64,000 nt of DNA, from positions 71,783,199-71,847,198 of the forward strand of contig CM060307.1 in assembly GCA_030674185.1 (NCBI GenBank). Direction: 5' to 3'. Within the stretch, counting starts at the first letter, position 1; each line of letters opens with the position of its first letter. The notes under the pieces are model-generated. The model saw only the letters and a program-made list of their open reading frames with translations. It was not told where the DNA came from and did not search any database. The stretch is from Monoplex corrugatus (lineage: Eukaryota; Mollusca; Gastropoda; Littorinimorpha; Ranellidae). A program made the position numbers and the translations under genes. Shown here in pieces: positions 26,672 through 38,735 of the stretch.

Positions 26672-26740
26672 AACACGGTTTCCAAATTCATGCTGAGAGT
26701 TTTCTTGTTTCAGCCATATAGGCGTTACTTAATTTTATTA

Positions 26741-27025
26741 CCATTGTTTTGTGAAATTATAATAGGCACAATCTTATTATAATTTACACATATTTCACGC
26801 CTAAACAGAAAATCAGAATGGGGTCACACACGGATAGTGAGAAGTGTTCTCACAACTGAATAGTTCTACAACAAGCCTCTGCCCACCAGTCTGACGAGGG
26901 TTCGCTGAACCGATCAGGCTTAACAAAAAGTAAGTGAAATTCCTTGATGGATAATATTCGTTTAGGCGTGAAATATGTGTAAATTATAATAAGATTGTGC
27001 CTATTATAATTTCACAAAACAATGG
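26741..27025. mobile_element. Foldback element with perfect 66-bp inverted repeats
   Basis: The arm at 26741-26806 is an exact reverse complement of 26960-27025. It begins CCATTGTTTTGTGAAATTAT and ends TTCACGCCTAAAC. A spacer of about 153 bp separates the arms. Perfect identity of the arms suggests recent insertion or gene conversion. A direct repeat GGTTTCCAAATT lies outside on both sides (about 26678 and 27024), but it is not immediately adjacent on the left. No coding. Confidence 0.75.
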
Positions 27026-29131
27026 TTTCCAAATTTCACTATTGATTTTTGTCATCCGAATATCATTTTGACAAACATCTGTTATGTAATTTTTCACACC
27101 TAGAGACATATCATAAAGCTAGTCAGATGTTTGAATTTACTAAGAAGTACTTGATTTCATGAGCGAAAGCATTTTTGTGCACTTAGTGATCCATCTGAAG
27201 TGTAGAAATATTATTATGGTATATCTCGTACACGGATGAATTACGAAAATATATGGTATTTCTTGAACGAGGGTGAATTGTGAAAATCGATAAACTTCCG
27301 TTCATAGTGTCTGTATATAAATAAAGTCTGCTATATTTAGAAATACTGTAATCTGAGCGAGAGCAATATGAGAGGTGACTTCATGGAATAATTCAACATC
27401 AGAAATACATTTAGATAAATTATTTAAAACAAGGGTTATGTAGAAGCAAAAGATACTGTGGAGAGTGTCCTCAGACAAGAAACTTCTCTCAAGCCCCCCC
27501 CCCCCGCTCCTCCACTAAAGTCATAACACTCTACGGGAACTGGACCCAATGACGTATGTTGAAAAGTCGGACTGGGCCAAAAGATGCTATAAATCTATAA
27601 TGCCTTTGACTGGATGGTCATACTCCTGGATGCCCTAATTCTGATGTTGGCATTTAATTAACTTGGTTGTACCCACTAATACAAAAATGATGAAGTCAAA
27701 TTATTTACACATGACCCAACCAGAGTAATGCGCCACTTTCGAATTTCCATGGCGGTGCTGGTAGAAGTAATATAATGGTAGTGTACAGTATTTGTAGTTA
27801 TCAAAACAGTCATTATTTTATATATTGATTTGAATAGTCCTCTAAACAACTTTCATGTGTGGTTTTATTTGCTCTTGAATGTAAAGTACAATTATCAGAC
27901 TATTTTCAAAGTAGGAGCAATTGACTTTTTGACATTAGTCATAATTATAGAAAATTTAATTTTCTGACGAACAACACATTTTTTTTTAAAGAAATTGTCC
28001 AGTGAATGTTCACATAAACGCACTGTATCAACAGTGAGATTATTATTGTTATTATTATCATTTGATTATTATTTTTTTTTTTTTTGCTGATAGAGATAGT
28101 CACTCATCCATGGCACTAAGTTGTATTTTGTGTGTTATTTTGTCAACATCATCATCACAGTCATCATCATCATCATCGTCGTCATCATTATTATTAGTAT
28201 TATTATTACTGTTGTTGTTGTTGTTGTCATCGTCGTCGTTGTTCTTGTTGTTTTTAGCAGACATTTGTTCAGGGTAGTATTTTTTACCTGTTCTTGTAGC
28301 TCTTCGTCTTCTTCATCTCACTACTGTTGTTGATATTATTGTTGCTGTTCGTATCATAGTTCGCCTGATGCCTGAGCGATGTGATGTAGTGTATAAAACA
28401 CAATCATTTAAATTCAGTACTACATGTGTTTCCTTTAGCAAAGTGGAATCTAGGTCTCTTGCAGCAACATTCACTTTCTTTTTTTGTTGTTGTTTTGTTT
28501 TGTTTTTGCTTCATTTTCTTCATATTTGGGACGGTTGTGGTAATTTTTCATTGCGACACTTTATCAAGGGAGATCAATCTCGGTTGCATATTGTGGTTCG
28601 AACTTCCTTCGGCAGAACGTGCGTTAACATTAATTGTCTTGGAATTTGTCTTATTTTAGGTTGCAGGTATGTATCATGTGTATATAATACTGTCTGTATA
28701 TATTCATGTATCTAGTAATTAGCATGTACATATGATTTCTTAACACTGTAATACATTTTTACCGTAACGGCGTAAGCGTAAGATGACTTAAAGTAGGCCT
28801 ATAAATAGTATAATGTTACAAAAAATTTCAAATATTTTTAATAAATATGCAATTACCATCATTGAAAAGAGCAAAAAAAAACAAAAACAACAACTTTAAA
28901 ATGGTATAAAAAGTTCTTTGATTGATTGTGACGAAAGTTACGATTTTTTGAATAATTAAATTTTCGACATTTTCCTTCATTGGATTATATTAGGCTAGAT
29001 ATCTAGCAAAAACTGTGACCGCGTATGTGCCGTTTCATCACAAAAGCACCATAACTTTGGAAGGACTGAACCGATTGAAAAAAATCAAGTACCCATAGAA
29101 AGGTCTTTGTTTAGCCAAGATGATTAGAGTA
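27026..29131. other. Gene-free block with trinucleotide-rich DNA
   Basis: No exon supported. At 28030-28345 there are runs of ATT, CAT, GTC and GTT trinucleotides, which create long low-complexity frames. The 19-mer TTTTTGACATTAGTCATAA near 27930 recurs near 21070 in the same orientation. Confidence 0.5.
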
Positions 29132-29725
29132 AGTTGACCACTTGCGGCCACGAGTGAACATTTCCCCCAGGTAACATTGCTTCTGCAGTAAGCAGATTCC
29201 CAACTTGATTTTCGGGGAGAAAAAGGCCGCAGGAAGGGCCGTTGCCTGGCCGGGATTTTAAAGACTTCAATTATAGAGTGCAGTGGGCGTTGTCTGCACA
29301 ACTTCGGCGTACCACTTTGCGGCCGGCTGCCCTAGGTGTGGCCGATGACGAGCCATAGATGCGGCCAGGTGACCTAGGTGCGGCCAAAGCCATGCCCGTT
29401 ATGCGGCCAGGCCCTAAATAAGCTTCAAACACTTGAAAACATGACAAACAATGAAGGAAATCAATGACAAACGCATAAGGCGCAATGTGAAAAATGGTAT
29501 ATTCAACTTTAAGAAATCCAAAGATAGTATGGACACAGGACCAGGACAGAAATCAAACACAAAGAATAAAGAGGAAAAGAGATAGTTTGGTTTGCACCGA
29601 TTGATTTTGGAGTTTTTTGGAGGAAGGCACGTGCACTTTGGGTCATAATAATAGTAAATATTTTCTTTGTGTGTGCTCAGTCCATGGTACCACGTGTGTT
29701 CACATGTGCGAACATGCATGTGAGT

Positions 29726-29732
29726 GTGTGTG

Positions 29733-29782
<50 letters not shown>
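29726..29782. repeat. (GT)n microsatellite
   Basis: GT dinucleotide run inside the left part of the Tigger/pogo element. Confidence 0.9.
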
Positions 29783-29784
<2 letters not shown>

Positions 29785-29922
29785 AACGTCACAAGTCTCT
29801 GGTCTCAATCTCTATGTGTCCATAGAGAATATTTGCCACAGGGTACGATCTCCACTGCCACGCTGACCATCTGAATTCCCACTCTCATGCACAGTGTCTG
29901 TCTGGCTTTCCTTCCGCTTCAG

Positions 29923-32422
29923 TCAATGCTGGTTTCCAGTTCCGCCAATACTGCAGTCTGAATCCTCCATCTCTTCTTCACTCATCTCAAGCATGGCATC
30001 TTCTATTTCTACTCCAACCACTGGTCTTTTGTTTTCATCTCCGTCACTCTCACGCATGTCTTCTCTTTCTGTTTCTTCTGCTTCAACCACTTGTCTTTTG
30101 TTTCCCATCCCTTCATTAGCACTGTTTCTGTTTCTCTCCGTTTGTGGTCCGACTCTAGAGAATTCATCAAGTTCAAGTGTTTCATTTCCTTCCACAACCC
30201 CCACTTCTGCGAACATGTATTCTTCTTCTTCTGCTATGAAATCTTCCAACTGCAGATCATCATCATCAAACAGTATCATTTCACTTTCACTGAAATCTAC
30301 ACTTGTATCAGAGCTTGAATCTCTCACCCTCTTCTTTGATTTTCTTCCTTTGCTTTTGGACTTCTTTTCTTTTGCTTCTAACATTTGCTTCTTCTTTTTC
30401 TCCATCTCCTGCTTCTTGGCTAGTTTCCTCTCTTCTTGCATCTTCTTTCTATTTTCTTTCTCCACTTGTATCTGCTTCTTTCGCTCCTCTCGCTCTTTTT
30501 TTCTTGCCACTATCGTCTTTCTTTTCTCCTCTTCCATTTTGGCTCTCTCTGCTTTTCTCATTTCCATCTCTGCTTTCCTTTTGATCTTTCTCTCCTCCTC
30601 TTCCTTCTGCATTCTCTCCTTGTTGATTAGACAGTCAATAAATTTTTGCCCACTGATGAGCGATGGAAGCTTTTCCAGTGATGATTTCTTTCTCTTGCCG
30701 CCACCCCCTCGTTGCAAAGTAGGAAGAATGAGGGGATCTTTTGGTCTCAGACTGACTTGGCTGCCTTCGGGTTCCTGTGGCTGTGGTGGTAGGATCACAT
30801 CATGGTAATGTTTCCACAGTGTGTACATCGGGTCTTCCACATCAAACCCCTCTTCCAGCCTTGTGTAGTAAAGATGCACATTGGCTTCACCAATCTTCCC
30901 ACACAGTATTGCAAATTTCCTGAGGCTCGATGCGGGATCAAGGGATGAGGAAGACTGAATCGATGTACTTGTACCTGCAACTGGGAGTGAGGGTGCAGCA
31001 GTTGTGGTGCATGTTGAAAGTGCTGACTTGGAAGTGGAAGGCTGGCTTTGGACGTGCTCAAGGCACTGTTCAACGCAGGCGGTAGCTGACGAGTTTGGCA
31101 TCACAGGGGTTTCTTGTTCAGATTGAGGAACGGTTTGGTTGGACCTGGGACATCCATCACCATTTGCGTTGGGAGTGACGACTGTATCAGTGTCTAGGCA
31201 TGTGGGCGTTGATGTGCTTTGAGACGTCATGTCTTGTGGAACTGTTTGTTGTACTGGGAGTGGGAGGACCTTCTCCCAATCAATGTTTGATGGGTCCAAG
31301 GGGAATAGGCCACTGTGTCTGAACGCTTTTGCAGCAAGATCCCTACTTACAGTGTTGTTGTACGCCTCTTTGAATACAAGGGCAAATGTGCGCTTGGTGA
31401 CTAGATCTATTTCTGTCTCATTGTGCTTCTTCACAGCCTTGCGCCATTCCCCTTTCATAGTCTTGAAGACTCCGACGTCTAAAGGCTGCATGATGTGCGA
31501 TGCGTGTGGAGGGAGTGCGTAGAGCACGATCTGATGTTCCTGACAGAGGGTAGCTGCTTGCAAAGATTGATGGCTGATGTGTCCATCAACCAGAAGGACA
31601 AGGGGCTTTTTTCACGTGCTCAGTGTGGGGGATGAACACAGAACGTAGCCACTCACAAAAGATTTCTCCATTTGTCCAGCCATTCTTTGATTTGGTCACG
31701 AATGACTCCAGGAAGACCTCCTGTGGTTTGAACCCCCGGAATTGCGTTCCTGGGTATATAAGCATTGGCCAGGTGAAGAGACCACTGGCGTTGCAACATG
31801 CGAGCACAGTTATCATAGTCTTCTGTTCGCTGCCAAGCTGGTATACGAACTTGGCGCCGGTGTACGCAAGTATCTTGTTTGTTGTGGCATCAAGGCTGAA
31901 GCCTGACTCGTCACAATTGTATAAACGTTCCGGTTCAAGCAGTATGGTCGGGTCAATCTTCTTCACACATTCAGAAAAGTTATCAAACCACTTGAGAATG
32001 GAGCCCTTTGTAACGAGAGCTCGTTGTTTGCCAAGCTTCTGGGGTTTCCGGATCGCCAGCACGGGATGACGCTTTTTAAATAAACGAAACCATTTCTCAG
32101 AAGGAAGATTGGCTTTCCATTTCGTCTGACGACCTCGAAAGTTTAGCATGTCCTGAACGATCACAAACAGTTCAGATTTTGTCCTGCCGAATGCCCGCTT
32201 ACTTGATTCTTTCAAAAATGTTACAATCTCTTCTTCTTCTTTGGGAGTCAGATATGTTTGCGGGGCCTTTCCATCTAACTTTTGGCGACCTGACAGCTTG
32301 TCAGAAAATGTCCCCCACGGGATGCCAAACGTTTCAGCAGCTTTGCGTTTACCCATCCCTTCACCGACTGCTTGCAGCGCATTGTCAAGAGCTTCTTTTG
32401 TCCACTTCGGTTTCCCACTCAT
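29923..32422 (-). CDS. Tigger/pogo-type transposase, one frameshift
   Basis: It encodes a DDE transposase of the pogo/CENP-B superfamily, which cuts and pastes its own element. The N-terminal part (32422 leftwards, about 270 residues) opens with a psq-type helix-turn-helix (KWTKEALDNALQAVGEG, then KRKAAETFGIPWGTFSDKL). A CENP-B-like DNA-binding region follows, then the first catalytic Asp in NCDESGF. The second Asp is in LLVDGHISH and the third in MQPLDVGVFK. A long Lys/Glu-rich coiled-coil-like segment and an acidic tail end at 29923. The frame breaks at a run of six T (plus strand) at 31607-31612: one base fewer would join HVKK to PLVLLVDG. Total length is about 820 residues, long for the family because of the tail. 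A single homopolymer indel means a young copy or a sequencing error. Confidence 0.85.
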
Positions 32423-32454
32423 TTTGAGATCTGGAAAAACATTATTTTTGATAG

Positions 32455-32870
32455 AGTCAAGTCAAGTCAAGTCAAGTGTACTTTATTATCTCAAAAACAT
32501 GAGAAATTTAAACAGGTGCACATTTATATATATCAAAACAAACAAACAAACAAAAATCCAAACCATTAAAAAGTAAGCTAAAAGCACACACACACACACA
32601 CACACAACACACACAGAAAGAAAGACAGACAGACAGACAGAGACAGGGAGAGAGAGAGACAGAGAGAAACAGACAGACAGACAGACAGACAGAAAGAGAG
32701 AGAGAGTGAGAGACAGACAGACAGGCAGTACTGCCAGCACTGCCTATTCAGGCACAGAGAGAGAGAAAGATACAGACAGAGGTAGGGAATGGGGGGAGAG
32801 AGAGAGAGAGAAGTAGAGAGAGAGAAAGATAGACACAATGGGAGAGAGAGACGTAGAGATACGTTATCTA
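32455..32870. repeat. TCAAG tandem run and GA/GACA low-complexity DNA
   Basis: Four or more TCAAG units at about 32456-32475 are followed by 'TGTACTTTATTATCTC', a short (CA)n tract at 32587-32606, and (GACA)n/(GAGA)n purine-rich DNA. It lies between the transposase start and the right end of the transposon. It is non-coding. Confidence 0.8.
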
Positions 32871-33443
32871 GATTATCTAAATCTAGATTTATAGTGGACA
32901 AAAAGCTTTGCAAAGAGCCTAGATCCTACCTAGATTATATCTCAAGACTTTAGCCTTCGTTTGACCAGGGTTATTTATCATTTTACACACTGGCCGCAGC
33001 CAGGACCTTTGCTGAAAAGCTTGTCCTCAGTGCGGCCGATTCGACCGCATGTGGGCCCACATGAAAATCTACCCTGCCCTGGCTGCGGCCATCGTCGTTT
33101 CTCTGATAGTTTATGTTTGAGTGATATTTATACAATGTCAGGCTCAAAAACATGCATTTCAAAACACAGATACCACATTTGGTTGACAAAATAGTAATAT
33201 TTAGGTTGTCATAAGACTTAATGAAAAACTCACCTGAAATTTCACGAAGGGATCTTTTCTCGGATGAAAATTTCAAAGCGTGCAGCACACGTGTAGAAAC
33301 AGCGGGAAAACCCGGAAACGGAACTGAAAGTATTGGCAGACCCAAGGAAAGCTACTGTTGTCTATTCAACGCCTTACAGCAAATGGGATAAGAGTTATGA
33401 GAACTGGCCGCACCTCAGCAGTGGCCGCGAGGGGGTCAAGGTA

Positions 33444-34396
33444 CTCTACGACTTTCATGAATCTCTGGGTTTTTGCATTAATTAGGAATAAATTCATTAA
33501 TTGCCTCAACTGGCTAAAGCGGAAATTTAAATTAATTGAGATTCCTAAAATCTTTACAGTTTCCAAAATCATCAAATTTCTTACTTGAAAATTGTTGAGT
33601 AAACTGTAAAGCCTCAAGATAATTATAATGATAAATTACAACAGTTATTCAATACCATTAGGCTGAATCTTTATGTAATAATCAATTAATTACAATTTTT
33701 CATGAACAACCGCCTTTAAGAAGTTGTCAACCTGTGCATTTATTAAATACCTCTTGGTTTTTCTATACAGATGTTTATAATTATAAGTGATTATGTAGGC
33801 CTATGTATATCATTATATATCATATAGGCCTACATGTGTGTATAGATATATCATTATTATATGTGATGTAAATATATTCATATTGATTAATCAAAATAAA
33901 AAATTGAGAGCCTGTGATGGTAGTATAAAAAACCCTTAAAAATAGACATGAAAATTGTTTGAATATTTCAATGAAAAAAAAATCAAGTTTCCTGGTAACA
34001 TAGAAATGAGTCTTTATTAAGACTAGAGATTACAGATTAATTACTAATTAAGCTGTTCTGAGGGGAAAAAAGGATTCACAGACTGAATTGGTTTATAACT
34101 TGCTCATCTGGAAAGTTCATATTGCAATTTTGAATTAAAAATTCAGCTGGTAGTAAGGACTGTGTATCTTTTCAATTATTTACCCTGACAAGCAAACCTT
34201 TTTGAAAAAGTTTTGGTTTTTTTCCATGCGTAAACACACACTTTTTTCATAAGCTGTCATACAACATGAAAGATAATGTGTTATGTACATAAATATATGT
34301 GTTATAACTATAAGTGTGCATATGCATATATTATTTATATATATATATGCATACACATGTACATGTACCAGTATGCGTAAACACACACACAAACAC

Positions 34397-34459
<63 letters not shown>

Positions 34460-35325
34460 CACACACAACACACACTTATGTAAATATCTATATGTATATC
34501 ACTCAAAAAAAAAATTAAATGCAAACAAAAACACAAAGACGGACAATATTTGGTTACAAATGTTTTAATGCATAATACTATATCAAAATAAATACACAGA
34601 ACAGGTAACAAGATGAAAAGGGCATCAGCAGAAATATATCATAACGTACACGCACAAACACCAGATATAAAAATAAGCTACATTACAGAAACAAAATTCT
34701 GAAACATATTTACACGAGTTACATACAAATAGTCCACGTGCTATTCTGTCTCTAGTGTACATGTATTCATGTGAGATACAATTATGAAGACTTCATGCAT
34801 TAAAACCACCTCTCCCATTTAAAATGCCAAAACCCAAAGAAATAATGAGAATAATAAATAGCCTACGTACATTATATATAGAGCAAACCTCTGGTAATAA
34901 AGTTTTCTTTTCAAACTCACTCAATATGTGTACAAACATGAATTATTGCACAGCAGGACATGACCAGTAGATAGAAAGTGGCAGTGCATATATATATATA
35001 TCAAGACAATTGTTTAAGACCTGTGGAACAGGCAGGTCAAGTGAGAAAGACCTGACAGATCCTTTGGTTCAACTGACAGTGAATTCCAAAGAGATGGTGT
35101 GAGAAATGGAAAGCACAGTGCTCACGCTGACTTAAGATGACATTTTATCACCATCAGACGCTTTTGTTTTGAGAACTTCATGCGATCTGTTTTATTTACC
35201 ATTCAGATGAGACAGTCCTAAAACATGTGTTAAGTGAATCAACACAGCAGGAGAAGATGAGCTGACTGACTGTACAGGCCTACATATGTAAGTCTTGCAC
35301 AAAAATTATCAAAATACCCACTTAC
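33444..35325. other. Gene-free AT-rich block
   Basis: No supported exon. Contains a (CA)n tract at 34379-34473. If the first exon at 35.4 kb is real, this is part of its first intron. Confidence 0.5.
34379..34473. repeat. (CA)n microsatellite
   Basis: CA dinucleotides with small interruptions. Confidence 0.95.
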
Positions 35326-35415
35326 AATGGCATCAGTCTGTGACTGGACGATGACACATTCCAAGTCATCCCACTCATACCCAGGTGGGGGGAGGGTGGC
35401 ATCAGAGTCACTCAT
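35326..35415 (-). CDS. First coding exon of an unrecognised gene
   Basis: ATG at 35415 (context AAAATGAGTGAC) starts exactly 30 codons, beginning MSDSDATLPPPGYEWDDLEC and ending QSQTDAI, then a perfect donor (ATT, GTAAGT). The acidic, proline-containing N-terminus and the phase-0 donor look like a genuine first coding exon. I do not recognise the protein. The rest of the gene should lie to the left on the minus strand. Candidates at 8.4 and 7.7 kb are possible but far away, across PWWP2 and a transposon. The start codon and donor are seen directly. Gene identity is unknown. Confidence 0.5.
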
Positions 35416-35861
35416 TTTATCTGGATGAATAAAGACCTTACCCACTATGAGACATTTGAATGACAATAGTAACAGTAATGACAGACAAGGACTACTACTA
35501 CTACTAGTACTAGTTATCACAATTACTAGCACCTAATCATTGTATTTAGACCTATACAGTGCCAACAGTCCATATCAAAGCATCTTTGTGCACTTTAGAC
35601 AGGAACAAAACAAACTAAAAGTGAATGCCCATACATTAATGCAGTAGGCCTATAGGCCTAAGCTCAGTTGGACACACACCAATTTAAAAGGCATATTGAA
35701 TATTTGAAATAAAAAAAAAATCACATTTAAAGCATTAATCTTAATCATTGTACCTAGGCTTTAAATTTGGAAAAATTCAAGATTTTTTTCAGTGTGATAA
35801 TATTAAATTTAGAAGTTCAGAATTACTGTGCATCGGCTCATCACACCTTTGGGTATATACT

Positions 35862-35929
35862 CTGTGTGTGTGTGTGTAGTGAGTGTGTGGTGTGTGTGTG
35901 TGTGTATGTGTGTGTGTGTGTGTGTGTTG
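35862..35929. repeat. (GT)n microsatellite
   Basis: Interrupted GT dinucleotides. Confidence 0.9.
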
Positions 35930-36276
35930 TCACTGAGCTGTGTCTGTCAAACATCAGTCATCAAGACTGTTGTGTGGGTGTACACATATCAGGAGATGAG
36001 ACACTACTGCATGACCAATATCCATTGTCCCTCGCCATCATTAACTATTATTTATAGGCCTATTTAGATCTGCACTATGATTCTTGCTAAACTTGCCTAG
36101 TAGTGTGAGTTTTAATCTTATCCAATCTGACAATCTGAAGTCCAGAAGTCTAGAAGCTGATAATGAGGGGCAGCAGACCTTCGAAGTTCGGCTGCCCATC
36201 GCTGCAGTTTGCTGAGTCATTTAGATCTAGACTGACAACCACTGAACCAGCGTCAAACTGAAGCTTGCATTTCAAG

Positions 36277-37302
36277 TCACGGTCCACGGTCCTTGAATGC
36301 TGTTTTGGCTTGGCCGATTGTGCTGGCTATTTCTGATGTGCATCTGCCATCTGATGAAATGATCGTTCCCAGGAATTTGAATTTATCAACCTGTGTCAAG
36401 GTTGTGCCATTTGCTGTTATTTTGCATGAGGGGATTTCATGTTTTTTACTGATCATCACGACTTCGGTCTTCCTGCTGTTTAGTTCCAGCCCCTTACCTT
36501 TGCTTTCTATTTCTAGTATATTCACAAGGTTTTGTAGGTCTCTTTCACTTTCTGCAATTAGCACAGTGTCATCTGTGTATCGAATGTTGTTTATCATTTT
36601 CCCTCCAACCTTTAATCCAGGGTCTTCTTCTAGATTTCTCATGATGTTTTCGCTGTAAAGTGAAAACAGATCTGGTGACAAAACACAACCCTGTCTGAGT
36701 CCTCTTTTGATATTTTGGAAAGAGCTTACATTGTTTTCTATTCTCATTGCAGCTGTTTGTTCCCAGTACATATTTCTGATTATTCGTAGATCTTTTCCAT
36801 CAACATTGAGTCTCTCCAGTTGGTTGATCAATTCATCATGTCTTACCCGATCGAAAACCTTGGTGTAGTCAACAAAGCATAAATATAAATCCTTATTCAT
36901 CTCATTTGACCTCTCTATGATAGTTCTTAGGATGTATATGGCATTGATAGTTCCTTTCCATTCCACAAATCCACACTATTCCTCTGCTATTTCTCCTTTG
37001 ATTCTATTCCTTGTCCTCATCATGATTATTCTTAACAGGATTTTTGTTACATGGCTCATCAAACTGATTGTGCGATGGAGTTCGCATTCTATAACCCCTG
37101 TCTTCTTTGGAAGTGCAATAAAAATTGATTTGGACATATCTTTGGGGATTTTTCCAGTGTCATAAATTTCATTTAGGAGGACTGTTATTTTTTCTATGCC
37201 AAATTCCTCCAGGGCTTCAATCATCTCTGTAGTAATGTTGTCTGGTCCTGGGGCTTTTCCCGGTTTCATCTTTTTCAGTGCCGCTCTAACTTCATCTTTC
37301 AT
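36277..37302 (-). pseudogene. LINE reverse transcriptase, broken
   Basis: Two open segments (36277-36966 and 36976-37302) are separated by a stop near 36970. The first holds the palm motifs FVDYTKVFDR and YTDDT and ends inside the thumb region at a stop after 'TAFKDRGP'. The second holds the finger motif GKAPGPDNI and 'PKKTGVIECELHRTISLM', where the family usually has a 'NYRPISL'-like phrase. It would copy LINE RNA at the insertion site in a live element. Here it is inactive. Confidence 0.85.
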
Positions 37303-37881
37303 TATGGGTGGTCCTTCAAAGTTCTTTTTTATAATATGTTCCTCGTTTCTGTCATCCTCAAAAAGGTCTTTAATGTACTCTCCTCATCTGTCTAATATTT
37401 TGTCTTTTTCCATGATAAGCGTGCCATCTTTCGATTTCAAGCAACCAGTTGATGTGTATGTATTTTTTCTGTAGACAATTTCTTCAATTCGTCTGTACAT
37501 ACCCTGAGGATCCGTTTTGTGTCGGTCTTCCATTTCTTTGCACTTTGTTTTCAGCCAAGCTTCCTTAGCTTCATTGCATCTATTCCTGATCACCTTGTTT
37601 ATCTTCCTGTAGATCTCCTCATTTCTCTTTGCCTTCCTCCTTTCCTCCATCAAGCCTAAAATTTCATTAGTAATCCAGTTCTATTTTGCTTTTCTATTTG
37701 CCTTAGGGATTTCCTCACAAGCTTCATTTATCGAATTCCTCAACTTTGTCCATTGTTGCTCACTGTCACCAGTGTCTTCCATATCACTGAATTTGTTTTG
37801 AACATGTACATTAATTTTTTTTCTATCACTTCATCTGTCTTTAACTTAGTTTAAGAGTCCAAGGTTTAATTTGATGTTGTT

Positions 37882-38226
37882 TTAGGTCTGTTTCCTTATC
37901 CTCAATTTCAGTCTTTGGTTTTTGGTATTATCTCCTGGACTCCTCCAAGTCCATTTTCTTCTATTAGGTTGCTCAAACCAGGTGTTTCCTACTATAAACT
38001 CATTCATCTGTGCCCAGTCTACAAGTTTCTCACCCCTTTCATTTTGCATACCAAGGCCATGAGGTCCAACTAGTATATCCTCCACCCTATCCTGTCCCAC
38101 TTTAGCATTAAAATCTCCCATTATTACAGTAACGTCTTGTGATTTACATTGGACTTTCGCCATCTCTAATACTTCGTAGAAGTTGTCGATGTCTTCCTGA
38201 GTACTTGCGGATGTTGGTGCATACAC
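37882..38226 (-). pseudogene. LINE AP-endonuclease, 3' part
   Basis: Contains MGDFNAKVGQD, the conserved core of the exonuclease/endonuclease/phosphatase fold, then GERLVDWAQ-like sequence (here GEKLVDWAQMNEFIVGNTWF) and 'RRKWTWRSPGD'. Its N-terminal half is missing. A fragment almost identical to the start of this part is found at 52.19 kb on the plus strand. Confidence 0.85.
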
Positions 38227-38266
38227 CTGAATAATGCTGATATTGCACTAGTTCAGTAGTTGTACC

Positions 38267-38457
38267 TTAACCCTCTGACTCCCACACCCTGCCTACCAGC
38301 GTCCTGCATGGTCAACCATGCTAACAAAGCAAAAATTTAACCCTCTGACTCCCTCATCCTATCCACCAGCTTCCTGCAGGAAGCTGGTGGATGGGGTGAG
38401 AGTCAAAGAGTTAAATTTTTGCAGCTGGTGGATAGTGTGCGGGAGTGAAAGGGTTAA
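38267..38457. mobile_element. 191-bp TTAA-ended foldback MITE, copy B
   Basis: TTAA ends, inverted ends alignable over about 37 bp, and an internal perfect 32-bp palindrome at 38361-38392 centred on CTGCAG. It is the same length as copy A and sits next to the truncated 5' side of the LINE fragment. Confidence 0.85.
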
Positions 38458-38522
38458 TATACTGTGTGCATGAACATGTGCACACATGTATGTGTGAATG
38501 CATGTAATGATGTTTACATAGC

Positions 38523-38735
38523 TTTGTGTGTGTGTGTGTGTCTCTGTTGTGTGTGTGTGTGTGTGTGTGGTGTGTGTGTGTGTGTGTGTGTTGTGTGTGT
38601 GTGTGTGTGTGTGTGTTATAGCCTCTGTGTGCATGTAGAGTGGAGTGTGTGTGTTTGTGTGTGTGTGTGTGTGTGCGTGCAAGCGCAGAAATGTGTGTAG
38701 TAACTAGTATGTGTGCGTGTGTGTGTGTGTTTTTA
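38523..38735. repeat. (GT)n microsatellite cluster
   Basis: Several GT runs separated by short unique pieces. Confidence 0.9.

Larger units (their letters stand above)
29132..33441 (-). mobile_element. Tigger/pogo-type DNA transposon, about 4.3 kb
   Basis: The left end (AGTTGACCACTTGCGGCCAC) and right end (CCTTGACCCCCTCGCGGCCA on the minus strand) form imperfect inverted repeats. Each is flanked outside by TA, the target duplication expected for Tc1/mariner-pogo elements. Inside both ends lie repeated GCGGCC motifs (left: about 29144, 29225, 29321, 29362, 29381, 29402; right: about 32993, 33034, 33084, 33405, 33423), plausible transposase-binding sites. It carries one transposase gene on the minus strand. 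A GT microsatellite (29726-29782) and purine-rich simple repeats (32588-32860) have grown inside it. Confidence 0.8.
36277..38250 (-). mobile_element. LINE fragment with AP-endonuclease and reverse transcriptase
   Basis: The minus strand carries, in order, the end of an AP-like endonuclease (VYAPTSASTQEDIDNFYEVL, VIMGDFNAKVGQD), a basic linker and a reverse transcriptase (GKAPGPDNITTEMI, then LYLCFVDYTKVFDRV, GLRQGCVLSPDLF and the catalytic-site variant YTDD, then 'SRKTEVVMISKK' and 'FKFLGTIISSDGRC'). The order EN then RT is that of RTE/CR1/I-superclade non-LTR elements. The copy lacks the 5' part of EN and the RT C-terminus, and frames break at least three times. The usual YADD is YTDD here. 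A TTAA MITE abuts its 5' side at 38267. Confidence 0.88.

Noticed and set aside
29894..30808. 304-residue Ser/Phe-rich open frame on the plus strand
   Set aside because: It is antisense to the Lys/Glu-rich tail of the transposase and arises from GAA/AAG codons read backwards.
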